From assembly GCA_040403315.1 (NCBI GenBank), contig JBBAKX010000007.1, forward strand, positions 106,605 through 170,604: 64,000 nt of DNA, given 5' to 3'. Position numbers and translations under genes: made by a program. Every line of letters begins with the position of its first letter. The stretch's first letter is position 1. Under the pieces are notes generated by a model, which was not told the origin of the DNA, made no database searches, and saw only the letters and a program-made list of their open reading frames with translations. Positions 26,547 to 34,376 of this stretch are shown here, piece by piece. The DNA comes from CAMCXT01 sp040403315 (GTDB lineage: Bacteria; Bacteroidota; Bacteroidia; M30B66).

Positions 26547-27179
26547 TTAGTGACTAGCCAAGTAAGAAGCTACACCTTCGTGGGTGTCTTTCAATGCTTT
26601 GTCGCCTTTTTTCCAGTTAGCAGGACAAACTTCTCCGTTTTCTTCGAAGTATTGCAATGCATCAACGATGCGAAGGGCTTCTTCAACATTACGGCCGAGT
26701 GGTAGATCGTTCACAAGTTGATGTCTAACGATTCCTTCTTTGTCGATCAAGAAAAGTGCACGGTAGGCAATCATTGGGCCTGTGGTGGTCATTTCTCCAT
26801 CTTCGTTGAAATCATAGTCTCCGAATAGGATTCCATAATTCAATGAAATGGTTTTGGTTGTATCAGCCACAATCGGGTAAGTGATACCTTGAATTCCGCC
26901 ATTCGCTTTAGGAACTTGTAACCATCCCCAATGCGATTGTTCAGTATCAGTAGAACAAGCAACAACTACAACATTGCGTTTTTCGAATTCGGCCAGCTTT
27001 TCTTGGAAGGCATGCAATTCTGTTGGGCAAACGAATGTGAAGTCTTTCGGGTAGAAAAACAAAACGACATGCTTGTTTCCAAGGTATTGCTCTAAACTAA
27101 AATCTTCGATGATTTCTTCTCCGTTAATCACGGCTTGAGCTGTAAAGGCCGGAGCGGGTTTTCCAACAAGAACTGACAT
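26547..27179 (-). CDS. 2-Cys peroxiredoxin (AhpC/Prx1 type)
   Basis: Reduces hydrogen peroxide and organic peroxides. In the 210 residues, Cys51 in DFTFVCPTELHAFQ is the peroxidatic cysteine and Cys185 in GEVCPANWKKG the resolving one, the layout of typical 2-Cys enzymes. The Thr and Arg of the active site (PTEL and GIVRHQLVNDLPLGRN) are present. The C-terminal helix after the resolving Cys is of the YF-like, peroxide-sensitive kind. It is a single-gene unit with a good promoter upstream and a terminator downstream. No ahpF is nearby, so thioredoxin is the likely reductant. Confidence 0.96.
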   Translation of the reverse strand: MSVLVGKPAPAFTAQAVINGEEIIEDFSLEQYLGNKHVVLFFYPKDFTFVCPTELHAFQEKLAEFEKRNVVVVACSTDTEQSHWGWLQVPKANGGIQGITYPIVADTTKTISLNYGILFGDYDFNEDGEMTTTGPMIAYRALFLIDKEGIVRHQLVNDLPLGRNVEEALRIVDALQYFEENGEVCPANWKKGDKALKDTHEGVASYLASH

Positions 27180-27218
27180 ATTGATGTGAATTGGTTTTTG
27201 TATTGGTTTAAAAGTCTA

Positions 27219-27247
27219 CAAAATTAGCAAACGATAACGTATAACAA
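27219..27247 (-). promoter_or_regulatory. Promoter of the peroxiredoxin gene
   Basis: On the minus strand TTG (27245-27247), 18 bases, then TAATTTTG (27219-27226), a full match to the Bacteroidota TAnnTTTG box. Start of transcription is expected near 27212, about 33 bases before the start codon at 27179. Confidence 0.72.
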
Positions 27248-27265
27248 CCTAAATTTTTGATTGTT

Positions 27266-28015
27266 TCAATGTAATAAAAATGCTGCTGCCGAACCTAGTA
27301 AAATCGTAACGAATTTCATCAAATTAAATCGATGGTTTTGGTCGGCTTCAAACAAAATGGTAGTCGAAATATGAAAGAAAATTCCAATCACCAAAGCCAA
27401 CGCATAGTGCCCAAATACTTCAGGATCGCCTGGTATGAACCTAGATGCAATTGCACCGATTGGTGTCATTAATGCAAAAATAACGAGTGCTGTAAGCGTT
27501 TGCTGACGGGTTTTTCCAGCCATGAGAAAAATATTCACCAAGGTGAAGGAAATTGGAATATTGTGAAATAAAATGCCTGTGAAGAGACCATCACCAGCTT
27601 TCTCGGAAAACAATGGAAGGCCTTCCATAAATGCATGAATGCACAGTCCAATCATCATCACATAAGGAAAACGTTTCATTACTGGATGGTGGTGATGATC
27701 GTGTTCATGATGATGTTCATGCTGTTGATCTTGATCGCCAATATGAACGTGGCCATGCTCAATTCCACCAGAAAAATAATCTAGAATCAACTGAAGTAAA
27801 AAACCTGAAAAAATCATGATTCCAGCAATTTCATGATCCATTGCAGAATACACTTCTGGAAAAAGATGGAAAAGGCAGAGTGCAAGAATAAATGCACCAC
27901 TGAAAGACAGAATGAGCTTTTGGATCTTTTGGTTTTTCAAGCCAGTGAATAGCACCAAGCTTCCTCCGGCAATTACAGCCCCAAACAAAATCAAAAGTTT
28001 CAGCTGTTCGTTCAT
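27266..28015 (-). CDS. ZIP family metal transporter
   Basis: A 249-residue membrane protein of the ZIP family, which brings zinc or other divalent metals into the cytoplasm. Helices IV and V carry the metal-binding HAFMEGLPL and HNIPISFTL motifs. Between helices III and IV is a long histidine-rich loop (HEHHHEHDHHHHP and HGHVHIGD), a cytoplasmic metal sensor or buffer in many ZIP proteins. Eight helices fit the hydrophobicity. It overlaps the methyltransferase gene by 4 bases. No regulator such as Zur or Fur lies nearby. Confidence 0.92.
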   Translation of the reverse strand: MNEQLKLLILFGAVIAGGSLVLFTGLKNQKIQKLILSFSGAFILALCLFHLFPEVYSAMDHEIAGIMIFSGFLLQLILDYFSGGIEHGHVHIGDQDQQHEHHHEHDHHHHPVMKRFPYVMMIGLCIHAFMEGLPLFSEKAGDGLFTGILFHNIPISFTLVNIFLMAGKTRQQTLTALVIFALMTPIGAIASRFIPGDPEVFGHYALALVIGIFFHISTTILFEADQNHRFNLMKFVTILLGSAAAFLLH

Positions 28016-28755
28016 GCTTTTCGAGCGATAAAGATCAATCGATCTGATTTTTCAGGATTAAATAGACTCAGATCATATCGACCAAATACCATTTCAATAG
28101 CAAGACCTGATGCGCTAAAAAAGGCTTCAAAATCTCCTTTTTTCAGGAGTTTCACCCTTTCTTCATACAAATGAGAATCGCCATTTTTGATCACTTCGAT
28201 TTGCTTCACCACTTTATCGTCTTCAATTCTTCGTTGTATATTGAAAGTGAAGCCATCATAATGTTTGGTTTCAATCAAACCAGTGCTTGGTTTAATGGTA
28301 TTTACATTCATGAAATCCAGAATTAGCCTTGCGCCAGACTTTAACGAAGATGCCATGTTCTTCACCGTTTTCAGATTTTCGTGCATGTGGTCGAAATACC
28401 CGAATGATGTAAACAAATTGAATACATAATCGAATGTGTTGGCCGACAATAAATTGCGCATATCATGCACCATAAATTGTAGTCCATCTGCCGCCGATTG
28501 GTTAGCGTATTCGATGTTGCTCGGAGATAAATCAACGGCAGTAACATCAAATCCTTTTTTGTGTAAATGCACCGCATGACGACCTCTTCCACAAGCAAGA
28601 TCTAACATGGTGGCTCCAGGTAGAGGTTTTAAATAATTAATCAAATTGTCGATGAAGAATGTAGCCTCCTCCTCATCTCTGTGGTTGTAAAGAATATGAT
28701 AGTACGGGGAATCGAACCACTCTGCAAACCATTCGTTTGCCTGTAAATTTTCCAT
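28012..28755 (-). CDS. SAM-dependent methyltransferase, class I
   Basis: A 247-residue Rossmann-fold methyltransferase. Motif I is MLDLACGRGRHAVHLHKKGF, followed by VTAVDLSPSNIEYA and the acidic FDYVFNLFTSFGYFD. The substrate domain after residue 150 gives no hint to the target; relatives are annotated simply as class I methyltransferases. It is coupled to the ZIP transporter gene by a 4-base overlap. A TATTTTTG box lies about 15 bases upstream of the start, with no well-spaced -33 box. Confidence 0.88.
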   Translation of the reverse strand: MENLQANEWFAEWFDSPYYHILYNHRDEEEATFFIDNLINYLKPLPGATMLDLACGRGRHAVHLHKKGFDVTAVDLSPSNIEYANQSAADGLQFMVHDMRNLLSANTFDYVFNLFTSFGYFDHMHENLKTVKNMASSLKSGARLILDFMNVNTIKPSTGLIETKHYDGFTFNIQRRIEDDKVVKQIEVIKNGDSHLYEERVKLLKKGDFEAFFSASGLAIEMVFGRYDLSLFNPEKSDRLIFIARKA

Positions 28756-28831
28756 CGGGCGGCAAAAATAGTTAATTCTCAGTCAAGGAGTTGTAATTAT
28801 CCACTCCATTGATCACCCAATCAATGGAAAA

Positions 28832-30550
28832 TCAATGTATCACTTGAAATTTTTTCCTCCAAACAGCATTGTTGCCTTCGATTTCTATCATGTACAATCC
28901 GTTGCTAAGAAATGCTGTAGGCAAATCAAATTCAGGGCTTTCCTCTTGATGTCTTTCTTCAATCAAAACCCTGCCTTGCAGGTCGAGTACACGAATTTTT
29001 AATGGTGTTTTTTGATCAAACGAAGTTTTTACATACATCCGATCTTGAGCAGGATTAGGAAACACTTGAAACTTTTTTTCAGCTGAGAGGTCTGATAAGC
29101 CAGTTATTTTCGAGCATTCGATCAGCATGCCTCCTTCGGGAGTTGTGTACCAATAACTCGCTGGGCTTCCACCAGGATTTGCTTCGGTATTGAGGAATCC
29201 TGTAGCCAACATAACTATCGCTTTCCCAGATAAATTTTCAGATAAAGCGTTAAATTGATAGCTATTGTAGATTGATGCACCTGATGCATCGGTCAAATTC
29301 AAGGAGAAATCATACGGTGTTATTTCCAAGTATCCTCCGAAGTTGTAAGTTCCAAAAACCACATCATTAGCCAAGTTCGAAACGATTGGCATCATCGACC
29401 TGAAATCCATAGTTCCCCCATCAGGTATAGCATGGTAAAAAAGCAGATCAATTTCATCTGCATCGATAGCTTCTTTACGAGCATTGTTGCGGATGGATAG
29501 CCGAACTGGTTCTGGAGGATTGAAGTTGAGCGGTTGAGTCATCCCAGCTAAAACCATAGTGAAGTTGCTGGTGGTTAGGTATAACAATTCATCAAAGTAA
29601 GAACCGGTGGTGTCGATACTATTTGAGGGGCAGACTGAAAGTCGGATGTCGCGGTTAGCTGGAATATTCACAAATGGAGTAGCGGACCGGAATGGCATAT
29701 TGTTAATCCATAGTTCATTGTTCAAGTAAACATCCACCTCCGTTGCTGCTTGATCTGGAATGCCGTGAATCAATTGAACAGAAGCACTGTCGAGCAAATA
29801 CGCTGGAAGCATTTCCTGAAATGGGCCTCCTTCCTGGCCAACAAGAAACAAACTAAACAATGGTCCAAATGCGTTGTATTCTGGGATTTGAAATCCGGAA
29901 GCAATGATTGAATAGGCTTTACCGTCGTGTTCAGGGCCCTTGAAAAAACCAGCATAAGAAATAGCGAGGATAATAGATTCTTCATCGTACAAACCGATTC
30001 GATAAATACTGTCGCCCAATGTTTTGTAATTGCTGAATTGTCCGTAGGAAAAGTCATCTACCCAAACATCTGGGAAGTTAAGTCCAATCTCGCCTACATC
30101 GATTGTTGGAGAATCATCCGATCCATGATAAAATAAAACATCAGCATTGTCGGGTGAACTGCCAATTATACGTGCATTCGCCATGTAATCGATGCGGAAA
30201 GCTTGTTGTGGATTATAGGGTGATTGGAAGAATGTTCCAGCAATTACTGCTAGGTAGTTGCTGGCCTCATTTGGAATATTGGACCGGAAATAATATCCAG
30301 ATGTATCGATGCTATTTTTCTGAGTGATGTAAATTCTATCTGAAGTGGAGCCAATTTGATCTGGGATGGATAAGTAAGAGCTGGCGGTTCTAAATTGCAG
30401 GTTGTCGATGATCAAAGAATCATTCAAGTAAATATCGAGTTCTGTAAGTGCACTATCTGCTGAGTTATGGATGATCTGCATTAGCCGACTTTGGCTTTTT
30501 GCTGGTTTCAGTGCAACGAGCAGTAAAAAGGTAAGTAGCAAATAACGCAT
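28832..30550 (-). CDS. DUF4397-containing T9SS-secreted protein
   Basis: A 572-residue secreted protein. A signal peptide ends at about residue 19 (KPAKSQ). Two DUF4397-like modules follow: one from LMQIIHNSADSALTELDIYL and one from VQLIHGIPDQAATEVDVYL, each with a xxFRTASxYLxIPD-like strand and an NSIDTxGxYF loop. A third, weaker copy starts near LLFYHAIPDGGTMDF. The last 85 residues are a T9SS type A sorting tail (FQVFPNPAQDRMYVKTSF to GLYMIEIEGNNAVWRKKF). The tail sends it through the SprA channel to the cell surface or outside. Role unknown; DUF4397 folds are often adhesive or structural. Confidence 0.88.
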   Translation of the reverse strand: MRYLLLTFLLLVALKPAKSQSRLMQIIHNSADSALTELDIYLNDSLIIDNLQFRTASSYLSIPDQIGSTSDRIYITQKNSIDTSGYYFRSNIPNEASNYLAVIAGTFFQSPYNPQQAFRIDYMANARIIGSSPDNADVLFYHGSDDSPTIDVGEIGLNFPDVWVDDFSYGQFSNYKTLGDSIYRIGLYDEESIILAISYAGFFKGPEHDGKAYSIIASGFQIPEYNAFGPLFSLFLVGQEGGPFQEMLPAYLLDSASVQLIHGIPDQAATEVDVYLNNELWINNMPFRSATPFVNIPANRDIRLSVCPSNSIDTTGSYFDELLYLTTSNFTMVLAGMTQPLNFNPPEPVRLSIRNNARKEAIDADEIDLLFYHAIPDGGTMDFRSMMPIVSNLANDVVFGTYNFGGYLEITPYDFSLNLTDASGASIYNSYQFNALSENLSGKAIVMLATGFLNTEANPGGSPASYWYTTPEGGMLIECSKITGLSDLSAEKKFQVFPNPAQDRMYVKTSFDQKTPLKIRVLDLQGRVLIEERHQEESPEFDLPTAFLSNGLYMIEIEGNNAVWRKKFQVIH

Positions 30551-30609
30551 AGGCTCAGAATCGGAATTGTTAATAATGGTTCAAATTCGGAAAAATAATT
30601 GAAACGGCT

Positions 30610-30647
30610 AAAAAAAAAACGGTCGTGATATATACCACGACCGTTTT
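30610..30647 (-). terminator. Terminator after the fasciclin-repeat gene
   Basis: A 12-base perfect inverted repeat, AAAACGGTCGTG (30616-30627) and CACGACCGTTTT (30636-30647), with an 8-base loop. On the minus strand it is followed by a run of ten T. It lies about 68 bases past the fasciclin gene's stop and before the DUF4397 gene. Confidence 0.9.
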
Positions 30648-30714
30648 ACTAATGATTCCGGGGAACTTCCCAACCAACCCCTCATCCTGTCTATCTAAGG
30701 AAGTTCAAGCGGAA

Positions 30715-32691
30715 TTAATTTACTGATACTTTCTGAACTGAACGCTTGTTTCCTGCAGTAATCTCAAGAATGTACATGCCTGAAGACAAATTGCTCAAAT
30801 CGATATTTTCAATTTGTAAACCATTGCGAACACCCAAATCGCGAGCGATAACTGATTTGCCGCTTAGGTCTGTCATACGGTAAGAAACATTTTCATTTCC
30901 AACAGTTGAATAAGAAATCGATACAGCATCAGTTGCTGGATTTGGATATACATTCAAGTTTTCAATTGAAGTAATTTCATTGATGCTTACACCTTCAGGC
31001 AGTAAAACACCATTGATAACGTGAACAACACCATTCTGAGCTGAGTTATCTGGAAGAGTTACTTGTGCTTCATTGATGAATACATCAGTACCAACGATGT
31101 TCACTTCAACTGCATTTCCTTCTAAAGTGTTAATCAATTGACCATCAGTAAGACTAGTAGATAGAGCTACTGATCCAACAACGTGGTAAAGAAGAATGTC
31201 AGCAAGATTTGGAAGAGCAAGAATGCCAGCAAGATCAGTACCTAAAGCTGTTGCTGCTGCATCAAATGCTGCATTGGTAGGAGCAAATACTGTGAATGTT
31301 CCAAGTGGATTCATCAACGTAGGCAACAATTCAGCAGTTACAACTGCAGTTGTTAAGGTTGTAAAACCATTGTCGATTGCAATGTCAACTACAGTTTCAA
31401 ATGGAACAACAACACCGTTCAATACGTGAACAGTTCCGTTTCCACCATCGATGTCGGCTAGAGTAACTTGTGCTTGGTTTACAAACACATCTCCGTTTGC
31501 TTTCTTAGTAAGCTTCAAAGTATTTGTTGTGCTCAATGGAGCAACGATTTGACCGTTTGTGATAGCAGATGAAGCTACTTCAGTTGCAAGAACATGGTAC
31601 AAAAGAACGTCAGCAAGATTAGGCAATGCAAGAAGACCTGCGATGTCTGTTCCTAAGCCAGCAGCAATTGCATCGAATGCTGCGTTTGTTGGTGCAAATA
31701 CAGTATAAGTAGCCAAAGGATTCATTAATGCAGGAAGCAATTCAGCTGTAACAACTGCTGTTGTTAGGTATGTAAATCCATTGTCGATTGCAACGTCAAC
31801 TACAGTTTCAAATGGAACAACAACACCGTTCAATACGTGAACAGTTCCGTTTCCACCATCGATGTCGGCTAGAGTAACTTGTGCTTGGTTTACAAACACA
31901 TCTCCGTTTGCTTTCTTAGTAAGCTTCAAAGTATTTGTTGTGCTCAATGGAGCAACGATTTGACCGTTTGTGATAGCAGATGAAGCTACTTCAGTTGCAA
32001 GAACATGGTACAAAAGAACGTCAGCAAGATTAGGCAATGCAAGAAGACCTGCGATGTCTGTTCCTAAGCCAGCAGCAATTGCATCGAATGCTGCGTTTGT
32101 TGGTGCAAATACAGTATAAGTAGCCAAAGGATTCAATAATGCAGGAAGCAATTCAGCTGTTACTACTGCTGTGGTTAAATATGTAAAGCCATTGTCAATC
32201 GCCACGTCAACAACTGTTTCGTTTGGAAGAACAACTGCATTAATTACGTGAACAACACCGTTTGTTGCATCGATGTCTGGTGCCGTTACTTGTGCTTGGT
32301 TTACAAAAACATCACCGTTTGCTTTTTTAGTAAGCTTCAAAGTATTGGTTGTGCTTAAAGCGGTAGCGATTTGACCGTTGGTAATTGCTGTAGACAATAC
32401 TTCAGCGCCTAATACATGGTACAATAAAATATCTTCAAGATTTGATAGAGCCAACAATTCAGCGATGCTGATATTGAGGTCTTGAGTTAAAGTTGTTACA
32501 GCTGCATCGGTTGGAGCAAATACGGTTAATGTTGCATCAGGATTACTTAATGCTGCATCTAGTCCAGTTGTTTCTAAAGCCGCCTGCAACAAGTTGTGGT
32601 CAGGACTAGTAGATATTACATCAAACGCGGTTTGCGCTTGAAGTTGCGTGCTCGCTGCAATTGTTGCAATAGCGAATAAAAGTTTTTTCAT
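30715..32691 (-). CDS. Four-repeat fasciclin (FAS1) T9SS-secreted protein
   Basis: A 658-residue surface protein: signal peptide to about residue 19 (ASTQLQAQ), four FAS1 domains of about 137 residues (near 20-155, 156-292, 293-429, 430-570) and a T9SS type A tail (LNVYPNPATDAVSIS to GMYILEITAGNKRSVQKVS). Each domain shows the two FAS1 signatures, TVFAPTNAAFDA and the later LLYHVL with xxNGVVHVINxV. FAS1 domains mediate adhesion to surfaces or other cells. Domains 2 and 3 are almost identical in protein and share 341 identical bases, a recent tandem copy. Codon use matches highly expressed genes (many GCT/GCA). Secretion depends on the T9SS represented here by SprA. Confidence 0.93.
   Translation of the reverse strand: MKKLLFAIATIAASTQLQAQTAFDVISTSPDHNLLQAALETTGLDAALSNPDATLTVFAPTDAAVTTLTQDLNISIAELLALSNLEDILLYHVLGAEVLSTAITNGQIATALSTTNTLKLTKKANGDVFVNQAQVTAPDIDATNGVVHVINAVVLPNETVVDVAIDNGFTYLTTAVVTAELLPALLNPLATYTVFAPTNAAFDAIAAGLGTDIAGLLALPNLADVLLYHVLATEVASSAITNGQIVAPLSTTNTLKLTKKANGDVFVNQAQVTLADIDGGNGTVHVLNGVVVPFETVVDVAIDNGFTYLTTAVVTAELLPALMNPLATYTVFAPTNAAFDAIAAGLGTDIAGLLALPNLADVLLYHVLATEVASSAITNGQIVAPLSTTNTLKLTKKANGDVFVNQAQVTLADIDGGNGTVHVLNGVVVPFETVVDIAIDNGFTTLTTAVVTAELLPTLMNPLGTFTVFAPTNAAFDAAATALGTDLAGILALPNLADILLYHVVGSVALSTSLTDGQLINTLEGNAVEVNIVGTDVFINEAQVTLPDNSAQNGVVHVINGVLLPEGVSINEITSIENLNVYPNPATDAVSISYSTVGNENVSYRMTDLSGKSVIARDLGVRNGLQIENIDLSNLSSGMYILEITAGNKRSVQKVSVN
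31384..31724. repeat. FAS1 tandem repeat, copy A
   Basis: 341 bases identical to copy B with a period of 411 bases (137 codons). It covers the second half of the third FAS1 domain and its junction. The first mismatch is at 31383 and the next at 31725. Confidence 0.95.
31795..32135. repeat. FAS1 tandem repeat, copy B
   Basis: Identical to copy A over 341 bases; belongs to the second FAS1 domain. The absence of even silent changes points to a recent duplication or gene conversion. Confidence 0.95.
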
Positions 32692-32820
32692 AAAAAGGAG
32701 AGTTAGTGGTTAAAAAGTTAACATTGCCATTTAAACAGTAGCCCAATTCATTTTGTTTAACAGGAATGCAATAAACTTAAACAAAATTGTCTAATTTGCT
32801 GGTATTAAGAAATATAAAAT

Positions 32821-33993
32821 ATGTCAAAAGTTGTTTCTGATCAATTTAAAATACTCGTTCGGACCTATGCAGGCCTCGAAGATGTGCTTTTCGAAGAGGT
32901 TATGCGCCTTGGAGGTGCAAATCCAGTGCGCTTAAATCGCGCTGTTGAGTGCGAAGGCGATAAAGGTTTTATTTACAAGCTAAACCTCGGACTTCGAACT
33001 GCACTCCGTGTTTTAAAGCCGCTACATGCGTTTAGCTTTAAAGATAACCAGCAATTTCACCAAGAAATTATGTCGATCGATTGGCCTTCATATTTTAATG
33101 TTGAAAAAACATTCGCCTTCGATTCGATTGTGTTTAGCTCGCTGTTTAACAATAGCATGTTTGTTTCGCAATTGGCGAAGGATGCTTTGTGCGATCGTTT
33201 TCGACAAGACACTGGGAAACGCCCATTTGTGGATGGTCGCGAACCTCAAGTTCGGATTTCGATCTATGTGAAAGAAAATGAGGCAACTGTTTATCTCGAT
33301 TCAAGTGGAGAATCCTTGCACTTGCGTGGATACAGAACCGAACAAGTGAAAGCTCCTTTGAGTGAAGTTATGGCTGCTGGAATTCTCAAGATTAGCGGTT
33401 GGTCGCATCATTTTCCATTGATCGATCCAATGTGTGGCTCTGGAACTTTTTCAATCGAAGCGGCGCTTTTGGCAGCAGAGGTGCCAGCTGGAATTTTTAG
33501 ACAAAAATTTGGCTTCGAACATTGGAACGACTATGATCCAGAACTTTTCCAAACTATCCTCAGCGGATTGACTTCCAAAATCAAGGAAGATCCACTCAAT
33601 ATCAAAGCTTCCGATATTCATCACAGAGCTGTGAGTATCTCCCGCGACAACGCTGGAAGAGCAGGAGTAGACACAGAAATTCACTTTAGTGTAGACGACT
33701 TTCTTAAGTCAAGTGGTCCTGACCGAAAGGCATTCATTTTTATTAATCCGCCCTATGGTGAACGACTTCATCCAGCAGATCTCGAAGCAGTTTATACTGG
33801 CATCGGTTCAACACTCAAACACAAGTATCCGGGATGTGAGGCATGGGTTTTTACATCCAATCCAGAAGCCATCCGCCTCATCGGTTTGAAGCCTTCTAGA
33901 AGGATCAAGCTTTTCAACGGACCGCTTGAGTGCCAGCTGTTACGGTATGAAATGTACAGTGGTACAAAAAAAAATAAAGGCACAACTGAATAA
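32821..33993 (+). CDS. RlmL-like 23S rRNA (guanine-N2) methyltransferase
   Basis: A 390-residue RNA methyltransferase with an N-terminal THUMP region (FKILVRTYAGLEDVLFEEV, NRAVECEGDKGFIYKLN) and a Rossmann domain. Landmarks are LHLRGYRTEQVKAPLSEVMA, the SAM motif LIDPMCGSGTFSIEAALLA and the catalytic INPPYGERL at about residue 307. This matches the N-terminal half of E. coli RlmL, which methylates G2445 of 23S rRNA, and the single-domain enzymes of Bacteroidota. Divergent from the fasciclin gene, with 129 bases between. No promoter with correct spacing could be picked out there. Confidence 0.92.
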   Translation: MSKVVSDQFKILVRTYAGLEDVLFEEVMRLGGANPVRLNRAVECEGDKGFIYKLNLGLRTALRVLKPLHAFSFKDNQQFHQEIMSIDWPSYFNVEKTFAFDSIVFSSLFNNSMFVSQLAKDALCDRFRQDTGKRPFVDGREPQVRISIYVKENEATVYLDSSGESLHLRGYRTEQVKAPLSEVMAAGILKISGWSHHFPLIDPMCGSGTFSIEAALLAAEVPAGIFRQKFGFEHWNDYDPELFQTILSGLTSKIKEDPLNIKASDIHHRAVSISRDNAGRAGVDTEIHFSVDDFLKSSGPDRKAFIFINPPYGERLHPADLEAVYTGIGSTLKHKYPGCEAWVFTSNPEAIRLIGLKPSRRIKLFNGPLECQLLRYEMYSGTKKNKGTTE

Positions 33994-34007
33994 ATTTTTG
34001 TCGACCG

Positions 34008-34036
34008 TTGATCATATTGGTATTCGTTTAACTTTG
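34008..34036 (+). promoter_or_regulatory. Promoter of the cold-shock gene
   Basis: TTG (34008-34010), 18 bases, TAACTTTG (34029-34036): a full match to the Bacteroidota TAnnTTTG box with the same spacing as three other promoters here. The start of transcription would be near 34043, leaving a very short 5' leader before the start codon at 34055. Confidence 0.75.
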
Positions 34037-34054
34037 CGGAATTAATTCAGTATA

Positions 34055-34246
34055 ATGAAAACAGGCACAATTAAATTCTTCAACGCAACCAAAGGATTCG
34101 GTTTCGTTAAAGTGGACAATTCCGAACAGGAAGTCTTCGTTCATGTAACCGGTTTAATCGATCAGGTTAAAGAAGCCGATAGGGTTTCTTTCGATGTAAT
34201 CGAAGGGCGTAAAGGTTTGAATGCAATCAACGTGAAGAAAATCTGA
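34055..34246 (+). CDS. Cold-shock domain protein
   Basis: A 63-residue single-stranded nucleic-acid-binding protein of the CspA family. It has MKTGTIKFFNATKGFGFVKV with the RNP1 motif KGFGFV and EVFVHVTGL as RNP2. The C-terminal strand VEGRKGLNAINVKKI-like closes the barrel. Slightly shorter than E. coli CspA (70) as usual in Bacteroidota. The gene is a monocistronic unit with its own promoter and terminator. Its leader is short, so the long cold-responsive leader of E. coli cspA is absent. Confidence 0.95.
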   Translation: MKTGTIKFFNATKGFGFVKVDNSEQEVFVHVTGLIDQVKEADRVSFDVIEGRKGLNAINVKKI

Positions 34247-34275
34247 TTTTTATCCGATAGCATTGTAATCATTCG

Positions 34276-34312
34276 AAAAGCCTCAACTTCCCGGTTGAGG
34301 CTTTTTCTTTTA
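34276..34312 (+). terminator. Terminator after the cold-shock gene
   Basis: AAAGCCTCAAC (34277-34287) and GTTGAGGCTTT (34294-34304) form an 11-base stem with a 6-base loop, followed by TTCTTTT. It lies 30 bases past the stop codon. Confidence 0.92.
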
Positions 34313-34328
34313 AAACATACCCGTAAAC

Positions 34329-34360
34329 TTTGCGTTTCGGTTCCTCATTTTCTTTCTTTG
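34329..34360 (+). promoter_or_regulatory. Possible promoter of the S41 protease gene
   Basis: TTTG (34329-34332), 20 bases, TTTCTTTG (34353-34360). The -7 box has one mismatch to TAnnTTTG but the -33 TTTG is exact. The expected start near 34367 is 10 bases before the start codon at 34377. Confidence 0.45.
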
Positions 34361-34376
34361 CATCAACACATATTCT

